Notes under the pieces: model-generated
What the model saw: only the letters and a program-made list of their open reading frames with translations
Told to the model about the DNA's origin: nothing
Databases searched by the model: none
DNA from: Burkholderiales bacterium
GTDB taxonomy: Bacteria > Pseudomonadota > Gammaproteobacteria > Burkholderiales > Burkholderiaceae_C
DNA: 11,545 nt
NCBI GenBank assembly: GCA_947474415.1
Contig: CANJKD010000022.1
Coordinates: forward strand, 1 to 11,545
Direction: 5' to 3'
In this document: positions 7,100-11,545 of the stretch, one piece after another
Layout of the letters: each line of letters starts with the position of its first letter
Position numbering within the stretch: the stretch's first letter is position 1
Translations under genes and position numbers: made by a program

Positions 7100-8365
7100 C
7101 TAGACCTCGCCGCCGCTCAGGCCGTCGCAGAGCTGGTTCAGGCGCTGCGCATCGTCCGTCGACAGGTCGCCGGCACGCAGCAACGCGGCGCGCTTGATGG
7201 CGCGCAGCCGGAACAGCAGTTCGTCTTCCACGGCCTCCACCTCGGCAGCATCTTGCGCCGCCACCGATTCGGTGCCCCACAGGCCGCTGGCGTTGCAGCC
7301 GGTGCGCAACCGGTCCAGCAGGTGCCGGGCGAGCGCCAATGCGTCTTTCAGGGCGGGCGCCTCGGCGCCGGCAGCAAGCGCGGCAGTTTGCGCGTGCGCC
7401 GCATGCAATGCGGCGTCGAGCCGGCCCAGGCGGGCCTGGACTTCCTCTGCGGCCAGCGTCGCATGCAGGGCGGGCTGGATGCGCGCGGCTTCGGCAATGC
7501 GGCCGAGCCAGCTGAGGTCGTACTCACCCGGCACCACGCGCAAGGCCACGCTGACCCGCGCGAGGTACGGGCGCTCGCCACGCAGCACCGCGAGCGAGCC
7601 CTCGGTCACGGCGAGCAGCCGGCCGAGCGGCGAGATGGCGTCGCGCTGCAGCGCTCGCGGGTAGCCCGAGCCGTCCAGGTGTTCGTGGTGCTCGGCGATG
7701 GCACGTGCCAACGCGGCCGGGTAGTCGGTGAGCTGCGACAACAGCAACTGGCCGACGTGCGGGTGCACGACCAGTTGCTGGTAGCTGGTGAAGTCGAGCG
7801 CGCGGTCGGCGTCGGCCTCGCCGTGGCGCGGGTCGATGTACATCTCGCCCAGGTCGTGCAGCAGGCCGCCCAGCATGGCCAGGCGCACCTCGGCGGTCGA
7901 GCCGCCGTGGCCGATCATCAACACGCCGCTCAAGGCCATGGCCTGCACGGCGTGGTCGAACGATTCCGGGCGCGAGGTCTGGCCCACGCTGAGCAGCAGT
8001 TGGGCTACCGGGTGCAGCGGCAGGTGCGCTGCCTCCTGCACGTGGCGCGCCCCGTCGGCGCGCAGCAGGTCGCGCAGCGGCGTGTCGCGTTCCAGCAGCG
8101 CTTGGGTGGCCTGCACCAGCGACTGCGGCGTGACGCCGTCTTCGGCCATCAGGCAGGTCTCGAGTGGGTTGCGCAATTGGCGGTCGAGCAGCTTGCGCTG
8201 CAGCGACTCCGACACCGGCAGGTCGCGGGCCCACAGTTTGGTGCCCGAGATGTCGAAAATGTCGCGCGAGGCAATGATGCTCTTCGTCTTGCTGGCCTCC
8301 AGGATGGTGGCCAGCGCATGCGGGTTGGCGGTCGAGAAGGAGGCACTGCGGGCTGGCGCGATCAT
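7100..8365 (-). CDS. HD-GYP domain protein, putative c-di-GMP phosphodiesterase (421 aa)
   Basis: HD-GYP enzymes hydrolyse cyclic di-GMP at a metal centre. The core spans about residues 135-270: His138; HD doublet His170-Asp171 in LLHDLGEMYIDP; His201 in HPHVGQLLL; and HHEHLDGSGYP (226-236), the full HHE..DG.GYP signature. Two deviations are visible: the usual HD.GK lysine is Glu174, and the usual AD..DA motif reads VTEGSLA (253-259), so activity may differ from the family norm. Residues 1-130 match no domain I recognise, and the C-terminal 150 residues are Ala/Leu-rich and probably helical. No membrane segment is seen, so the protein is likely cytoplasmic. The ATG at 8365 has GGAG (8375-8372) 6 nt upstream; longer in-frame starts lack support. 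It lies 104 nt upstream of narX on the same strand, which suggests but does not prove a link to nitrate signalling. Confidence 0.85.
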   Translation of the reverse strand: MIAPARSASFSTANPHALATILEASKTKSIIASRDIFDISGTKLWARDLPVSESLQRKLLDRQLRNPLETCLMAEDGVTPQSLVQATQALLERDTPLRDLLRADGARHVQEAAHLPLHPVAQLLLSVGQTSRPESFDHAVQAMALSGVLMIGHGGSTAEVRLAMLGGLLHDLGEMYIDPRHGEADADRALDFTSYQQLVVHPHVGQLLLSQLTDYPAALARAIAEHHEHLDGSGYPRALQRDAISPLGRLLAVTEGSLAVLRGERPYLARVSVALRVVPGEYDLSWLGRIAEAARIQPALHATLAAEEVQARLGRLDAALHAAHAQTAALAAGAEAPALKDALALARHLLDRLRTGCNASGLWGTESVAAQDAAEVEAVEDELLFRLRAIKRAALLRAGDLSTDDAQRLNQLCDGLSGGEV

Positions 8366-8380
8366 GGGGTACTCCGGCGG

Positions 8381-8402
8381 GCATGACGTGTTGTCGTCAT
8401 GC
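8381..8402. promoter_or_regulatory. Perfect 8+8-bp dyad in the HD-GYP leader (operator or hairpin)
   Basis: GCATGACG (8381-8388) and CGTCATGC (8395-8402) are exact inverted copies around the 6 bases TGTTGT. The dyad lies 16-37 nt upstream of the HD-GYP ATG, and the gene's GGAG sits between dyad and start. It could be an operator for a dimeric regulator or an mRNA hairpin just before the ribosome binding site. It has no T tract, so it is not a terminator. I cannot name the regulator. Confidence 0.5.
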
Positions 8403-8760
8403 TCTGTTTCGGCGCCGGGCGCACGATCTTGAGGCTGGGTTGGTGAGCAATTGCAATCGAGTGCCGCCAATGCGCCGCGCCGCCCGAAGCGGCCTCTGAG
8501 TTTCCTCCGGGGGAGCGCGAAGAAGGCGGGAAGGAGGCTTCCGGGAGGCTCTGGGGGCATCGGCCGGGTGTCCGAGGCGCAATATTGCCGGCGTCGACGC
8601 CTCGCGGTGCCGAAGGGCGGGCAACGTCACCTTTGAGGGCATTCGTCGAAATTGCCTACAGGTTTCCTACGAGACTCGGAACGGAGGGGCCCGACACTCC
8701 GCTGCAGGCGGCACAGCGCAGCGCAGCCGACTGCAACGTCACGAGCAGCGGCGGCTCATG

Positions 8761-8786
8761 AGGAAATGTGGCTTTGCCACTTTCCT
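8761..8786. repeat. Hairpin with 11-bp stem and one bulge
   Basis: AGGAAA and GTGGC pair with GCCAC and TTTCCT around the loop TTT; the only defect is a single bulged T at 8767. Read on the plus strand it ends in TTTCCTT, which resembles an intrinsic terminator, but no plus-strand gene ends here. It is followed after 4 bases by a second repeat, CCCCC-AC-GGGGG (8791-8802). Confidence 0.55.
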
Positions 8787-8790
8787 TGTA

Positions 8791-8802
8791 CCCCCACGGG
8801 GG
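8791..8802. repeat. Short G/C inverted repeat
   Basis: CCCCC and GGGGG separated by AC, directly next to the longer hairpin at 8761-8786. On its own it is trivial in GC-rich DNA; it is recorded because it belongs to the local hairpin cluster. Confidence 0.4.
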
Positions 8803-9017
8803 CGGGCGCAGCCCAGCCCTGGGGGCGCTCTGCGGCAGATGTGCCACCAAGCGCAGCAACTGGCGCGGCGGTCGAGCCGGTACGAGCACTTCGATGCACC
8901 AGTGCGTTCAGCGGCCCGGCATCGGGCATCGCGGATAACCGGGTTGACGATCTGGCCTGCGCGCAGCGAGCGCAGCGCAGTGATCGGGACGCCGGTCAGT
9001 TCGTCAAGCAACCGTCG

Positions 9018-9034
9018 TTCACGCGCAGCGTGAA
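9018..9034. repeat. Perfect 7-bp hairpin with 3-base loop
   Basis: TTCACGC and GCGTGAA are exact inverted copies around GCA. There is no T tract on either side, so a terminator role is not supported. It is one of the hairpins clustered between 8760 and 9150. Confidence 0.5.
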
Positions 9035-9399
9035 GGACCCAAGCCCGCGATCCCCGGGCACGGGAACGGGCCGCTGTCGTGAAACGGCCGGCGCTGCCGG
9101 CCTGACTCGGCTGCTATGCCTTGCGATGAAGGCTCAGCCTTGATCGCCGCATTGGCGAGTGACCCGGCAAGGCCAAAGGCTGCAGTCCGGCGACACCCTG
9201 CGCGCCAGCGAGCGCGGAGAGTTGCGGCGAACTCGCGGGAGAGATGGCCGCCGTTCAGGAGCGCGACGTCGGCCACCAGCGCTTGGCTCGGCCCGCAGCG
9301 CAACAGCCGGGCACCGCGCTGCAAGGGCACACCCAGGACCCGTTTGAATCCGGCCCCAACCCACAGCATGACGACAGCCACGAGAGCGAAGGGCACCAT
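9019..9399 (-). CDS. Hypothetical small protein with N-terminal membrane segment (126 aa), doubtful
   Basis: The ATG at 9399 is preceded by GAGG 6-7 nt upstream. The product begins MVPFALVAVVMLWVGAGFKR, a plausible membrane anchor or signal-like segment, and third codon positions in the first 50 codons are mostly G or C. The rest (RRTAAFGLAGSLANAAIKAE and onward) is Arg/Ala/Pro-rich and runs through hairpins at 9123-9147, 9086-9102 and 9018-9034, which real coding sequence rarely does. I recognise no family. If anything here is translated, it may be only the first 50-60 codons, with the tail read into repeat DNA. It runs opposite to the methyltransferase-like gene and begins 79 nt before it. 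Confidence 0.22.
   Translation of the reverse strand: MVPFALVAVVMLWVGAGFKRVLGVPLQRGARLLRCGPSQALVADVALLNGGHLSREFAATLRARWRAGCRRTAAFGLAGSLANAAIKAEPSSQGIAAESGRQRRPFHDSGPFPCPGIAGLGPSRCA
9086..9102. repeat. Perfect GC-rich 7-bp hairpin with 3-base loop
   Basis: GGCCGGC and GCCGGCC are exact inverted copies around GCT. On the minus strand it is followed by GTTTC, too short a T run for a confident terminator. Part of the 8760-9150 hairpin cluster. Confidence 0.5.
9123..9147. repeat. Near-perfect 12-bp inverted repeat
   Basis: GCGATGAAGGCT and AGCCTTGATCGC are inverted copies with a single mismatch around one central base. It is the longest dyad in the cluster. Neither flank has a T tract, so a multi-copy palindromic element is likelier than a terminator. 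Confidence 0.55.
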
Positions 9400-9411
9400 C
9401 ACTGCCTCGCA

Positions 9412-9441
9412 TTGACGCCCATCTGTCCAAATTCGCAAAAT
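9412..9441 (+). promoter_or_regulatory. Candidate sigma-70 promoter for the methyltransferase-like gene
   Basis: TTGACG (9412-9417, five of six matches) and CAAAAT (9436-9441, four of six) are separated by 18 bases. Transcription would begin near 9449, about 30 nt before the chosen ATG. The local drop in GC around 9421-9450 supports promoter-like DNA. Confidence 0.38.
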
Positions 9442-9477
9442 TTCCAAGATGTCGAAGCAGACTCGCAAGCCGCTGCA

Positions 9478-10431
9478 ATGAGTTGGCTCTGCCAGGCACG
9501 ATCTGGATGCCATGGCTGGTTTCTCACTGACGGCGGCATCGAAACGGTGCTCATCTACCAAGACGGTGTCGAGCTGCCGGAGTTTGCGGCGTTCGTGCTG
9601 CTGGAGACGACGGACGGTCGCGGCATCCTGCGCCGTTACTACCGGCGCTACCTCGACGTTGCGGCCGCCGCTCTCGGCGCAGGCTTCGTATTGGAGACTC
9701 CCACGTGGCACGCGGGCATCGACTGGGGCGCGAAGCTCGGCTTCGATGCCCAGGACATGCAGCGGATCAACGCCGAGGCCGTGGTGCTGATGAACAAGTT
9801 GTGCACCGAGTACGGCTCGCACATCGCAGGACCCATCGTCGCCAGTGGCTGCGCCGGCCACACGGCGGGTGCGCCGATGGAGCCGGCGGATGCGCGCCAC
9901 GGGCACCAGCTTCAGGCAGACGCATTGGCCGTCGCGGGACTGGGCCAGATCACCGCCATCACCATGACAATGACCAGTAGCGCGGAGGCGATGGGCGTGG
10001 CGCGCGCTGCGTCGCGTGCCCTCCGCGCCAGCGCAATTTCCTTTACCGTGGAAACCGACGGAAAGCTACCGAGCGGCGAGGCTTTGGGCGCAGCAATCCG
10101 GGCCGTTGATGCCGACGCCGAAGCTTCCGGCGATGACGCGCCCGCGTGCTACATGATCAACTGCGCGCACCCCACGCACTTCGAATCGGTCATGTCAGAC
10201 GCAGGTACGTGGCGCGAGCCCATACAAGGCCTGCGCGCGAACGCTTCAACGCTCAGCCCTGCCGAACTGGACGTGATGACGCAGCTCGACAGCGGCAACC
10301 CGCATGACCTCGACGACCGCTACAGGCGCCTGCGCGCTCCACAGTCTCGCTTGAATGTGCTGGGCGGCTGGTGTGGGACTGACCATCGACATGTTGCAGC
10401 GACGCGGGAGCCCTGGTCGATGACTCCGTAG
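9478..10431 (+). CDS. Homocysteine S-methyltransferase-like protein, possibly decaying (317 aa)
   Basis: Members of this family move a methyl group to homocysteine using a zinc ion held by three cysteines. The match is clear: FLTDGGIETVLIYQDGVELP (15-34), VLETPTWHAGIDWGAKLGFD (71-90), AITMTMTSSAEAMG, SFTVETDGKLPSG (188-200), MINCAHPTHF (226-235, zinc ligand Cys229), GLRANAS and GGWCGTDHRHV (296-306). Oddities: the last motif is normally GGCCGT, so one of the paired zinc cysteines is Trp298. The usual glycine-rich GPRGDGY segment is absent, with GHTAGAP and about four fewer residues after SGC (123-125). The C-terminus stops soon after the last motif. The N-terminus before FLTDGG is unlike the family, and a ten-codon ORF (9449-9481, MSKQTRKPLQ) ends in ATGA overlap with this start. 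The fold is probably still encoded; catalysis is doubtful. Confidence 0.65.
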   Translation: MSWLCQARSGCHGWFLTDGGIETVLIYQDGVELPEFAAFVLLETTDGRGILRRYYRRYLDVAAAALGAGFVLETPTWHAGIDWGAKLGFDAQDMQRINAEAVVLMNKLCTEYGSHIAGPIVASGCAGHTAGAPMEPADARHGHQLQADALAVAGLGQITAITMTMTSSAEAMGVARAASRALRASAISFTVETDGKLPSGEALGAAIRAVDADAEASGDDAPACYMINCAHPTHFESVMSDAGTWREPIQGLRANASTLSPAELDVMTQLDSGNPHDLDDRYRRLRAPQSRLNVLGGWCGTDHRHVAATREPWSMTP

Positions 10432-10453
10432 AGCGTTTGCCGAGGGTCATGGG

Positions 10454-10573
10454 CTGTCGGCAGAGCTGGCGGAAGTGGGCCCCTCCGGCGCTGGCGCACC
10501 CATTCAGCAGATTGCCGAAAACCGAGATGGAGCGCGGCCCCCTCAGGTCGGCGAATTCGCGCAGCGCGGCCAT
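10454..10573 (-). pseudogene. Possible relic of a cytochrome P450 N-terminus
   Basis: The minus-strand frame from the ATG at 10573 reads MAALREFADLRGPRSISVFG followed by NLLN and then AHFRQLCRQ. This resembles the proline-rich entry of bacterial cytochrome P450s (a LPGP....LGNLL pattern followed by a helix with an R/W-C-R-Q motif). No haem-binding cysteine region or other P450 motif follows; the frame soon turns into antisense of the methyltransferase-like gene. The resemblance is short and made by eye, so chance is possible. Confidence 0.25.
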
Positions 10574-10608
10574 GGTTCGAGTGCCCCGCGTGGCTGGGTT
10601 GTCCGGGC

Positions 10609-11238
10609 CTAGTTCGGCGGGGTTGACTTGTAGCAGTCCAGTGCCTGGATGCGTTCCCACCAGGCGGCAAAGCCGTCGATGGCCAGCAGGCCCGCCATGT
10701 CTGGCGTGAGAGAGACGTAGAACACGATCGGCGCCAGAAACAGGTCGGCCAGGCTCAATTCGCCGGCGATGAAGGGCGCACTGCCCTTGGCTTTCATCGC
10801 CAGTTCGATCACTTTGCTGCCGTTGTCGATACCGCCCTGGCGCATCGCCTCGTTCTTGCCTCCGACGAAATCGGGAAACAGGTGATAGGCGGCGACGCCG
10901 GCAACGAGGGCACCATAACCGTAGGCATCGACGAGGCCGATGACCATGTCCATACGGGCCCGCGCCTGGGGCGTGGACGGGATCAGGGACGGACCGGGCA
11001 ACACGTCGTTGAGGTAGCGCGCGATGGCTGCGGTCTCGACGATGCGCAGGCCGTCGTGTTCGAGCACGGGCACCTTGCCGAAGGGGTGGCGCGCCAGGTG
11101 CTCGGCCTGCCGCGGCTCACCCGTCAACACGTTCAGCGGCACCTGCTTGAAGTCGCTGAACTGCTTCTCGGCGAGCAGCATCTTGAGGGTGCGGACATAG
11201 GTAGAGCCGTTGAAGCCCCAGAGCGTCATTTCGGACAT
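10609..11238 (-). CDS. Glutathione S-transferase family protein (209 aa)
   Basis: Soluble dimeric enzyme that conjugates or reduces substrates with glutathione; the natural substrate cannot be read from the sequence. The N-terminal thioredoxin-like domain (about 1-82) starts MSEMTLWGFNGSTYVRTLKM, with Ser12 at the usual catalytic Ser/Thr position, the cis-proline motif GKVPVLE (54-60) and the glutathione-contacting ETAAI (68-72). The helical C-terminal domain (about 90-200) carries the capping motif SLADL (162-166) before LAPIVFYVSLTP. Length is normal. I chose the ATG at 11238 because AGGA lies 8 nt upstream and the protein then starts directly at the first strand; ATGs at 11247 and 11322 would add residues outside the fold. 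It converges on the methyltransferase-like gene with 177 nt between stops. Confidence 0.92.
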   Translation of the reverse strand: MSEMTLWGFNGSTYVRTLKMLLAEKQFSDFKQVPLNVLTGEPRQAEHLARHPFGKVPVLEHDGLRIVETAAIARYLNDVLPGPSLIPSTPQARARMDMVIGLVDAYGYGALVAGVAAYHLFPDFVGGKNEAMRQGGIDNGSKVIELAMKAKGSAPFIAGELSLADLFLAPIVFYVSLTPDMAGLLAIDGFAAWWERIQALDCYKSTPPN

Positions 11239-11313
11239 GGATGCCATCCTGTGCGTGAGTGGAAAAAGCCGCTGCGCGTGTAAGCCGGCAGGCGGCTTTC
11301 CGGAGCGAGATTT

Positions 11314-11319
11314 ATCATA
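11314..11319 (-). promoter_or_regulatory. Candidate -10 element of the glutathione S-transferase gene
   Basis: On the minus strand 11319-11314 reads TATGAT, five of six matches to the sigma-70 -10 hexamer, in a locally AT-rich patch. Transcription would begin near 11307, about 70 nt before the ATG. A TTGAGC lies upstream, but its spacing to TATGAT is only 13 nt; it would be 16 nt from the overlapping GATAAA. Confidence 0.38.
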
Positions 11320-11344
11320 CACTGCGGCTTGCGCTCAAGGCCTG

Positions 11345-11360
11345 CCGCGCCGCCGCGCGG
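11345..11360. repeat. GC-rich 6-bp hairpin between the transferase and transposase genes
   Basis: CCGCGC and GCGCGG are exact inverted copies around CGCC. There is no T tract on either side. It lies between two divergent genes and does not end either, so its role is unclear. Confidence 0.3.
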
Positions 11361-11444
11361 CCTCGACCCGAATCCGGGGCCACATCCACCCCCTGAGTCA
11401 GACTAGTTGTCGCTTCCCCGATTTGCACTGAAGCACAACATTCC

Positions 11445-11545
11445 ATGAACCGAAACCCACACGCTGACGACTTCCGAGAGCAAGCTTTGAGCAAGGTCAG
11501 GCAGCGCGGCACGCGTAGCGTTCGCGACATTGCCGAGGAGCTGAA
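11445..11545 (+). CDS. Transposase-type helix-turn-helix protein, first 33 codons (cut by window edge)
   Basis: The frame reads MNRNPHADDFREQALSKVRQ then RGTRSVRDIAEEL to the window edge. The pattern of a short polar start, DDFREQAL, a gap and a helix ending in IAEEL is that of the DNA-binding N-terminus of insertion-sequence transposases or OrfA proteins (HTH_Tnp-like), in which this part recognises the element's ends. Only the N-terminus is visible, so the IS family cannot be assigned. No clear ribosome binding site precedes the ATG, which is common for IS genes. The 110 bp before it should contain the left end of the element if it is intact; I could not fix the terminal repeat without the right end. 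Confidence 0.65.
   Translation, partial: MNRNPHADDFREQALSKVRQRGTRSVRDIAEEL

Larger units (their letters stand above)
8366..9477. other. 1.1-kb gene-poor spacer rich in short inverted repeats
   Basis: I see no convincing conserved gene between the HD-GYP start and the methyltransferase-like gene. The left part (8366-8460) carries the HD-GYP leader with a perfect dyad. The middle (8460-8760) is GC-rich and includes a 7-bp repeat pair CGAGGCG / CGCCTCG (8573-8579 and 8598-8604). The stretch 8760-9150 has five closely spaced hairpins, listed separately. The right part (9150-9477) holds one weak small ORF on the minus strand and a candidate promoter on the plus strand. Frames that stay open here translate into Arg/Ala/Pro/Cys-rich peptides, as expected for noncoding high-GC DNA. 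A multi-copy intergenic repeat is my inference. Confidence 0.6.

Noticed and set aside
7025..8386. 453-codon plus-strand frame
   Set aside because: Antisense to the HD-GYP gene, which carries the full signature motif and a good ribosome binding site.
8397..8642. 81-codon minus-strand frame upstream of the HD-GYP gene
   Set aside because: Arg/Pro/Ala-rich, no recognisable family, and it overlaps the dyad and leader of the HD-GYP gene.
8739..9011. 90-codon minus-strand frame
   Set aside because: Cys/Arg-rich product without recognisable features, reading through the hairpins at 8761-8802; no ribosome binding site.
8640..9240. Integron attC-like site
   Set aside because: Palindromes are present, but no pair of RYYYAAC and GTTRRRY core sites with the right spacing was found, and there is no integrase gene in the window.
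11248..11262. ACGCACAGG before the glutathione S-transferase start, recalling the c-di-GMP riboswitch core
   Set aside because: Only a few bases match and the surrounding helices of that riboswitch are not seen.
1..11545. CRISPR arrays, tRNA or rRNA genes
   Set aside because: No regularly spaced direct repeats and no cloverleaf-like or rRNA-like sequence was seen by eye; a covariance-model scan would settle it.

Overview
The window is high-GC DNA whose protein sequences point to a denitrifying or nitrate-respiring betaproteobacterium, probably Burkholderiales of the Rubrivivax/Leptothrix/Comamonadaceae kind. This placement comes from gene style and order, not from a marker gene.

Bases 1-8365 hold a nitrate-respiration block read entirely from the minus strand. 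In transcription order it contains: an HD-GYP signalling protein (8365-7100), the sensor kinase NarX (6995-5082), the response regulator NarL (5068-4385), a stand-alone receiver protein (4298-3885), two nitrate/nitrite transporters of the NarK1 and NarK2 types (3675-2416 and 2390-735), and the first 229 codons of narG, the catalytic subunit of the membrane-bound nitrate reductase (687 to the window edge). NarX senses nitrate/nitrite at its periplasmic P-box and phosphorylates NarL. NarL, with an Fnr/Anr-type oxygen regulator, would control narK1-narK2-narG. A hairpin followed directly by an Fnr-like box in the 209-bp gap before narK1 suggests that the regulatory genes and the transporter/reductase genes are separate transcription units. 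The less usual parts are the HD-GYP protein and the lone receiver, which may tie nitrate sensing to c-di-GMP turnover or another phosphorelay.

Bases 8366-9477 are gene-poor. Next to the HD-GYP start there is a perfect 8+8-bp dyad. From 8760 to 9150 there is a run of short, near-perfect hairpins that looks like a mosaic of intergenic repeats. One weak small membrane-protein ORF lies on the minus strand.

Bases 9478-11545 form an accessory flank. It contains a homocysteine S-methyltransferase-like gene (plus strand) with a lost zinc-ligand cysteine and a missing internal motif, a possible relic of a cytochrome P450 N-terminus, a glutathione S-transferase gene (minus strand), and the first 33 codons of a transposase-type helix-turn-helix protein running off the right edge. 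The decayed genes and the insertion-sequence edge mark this side as less conserved than the nar block. No rRNA, tRNA or CRISPR array was seen.
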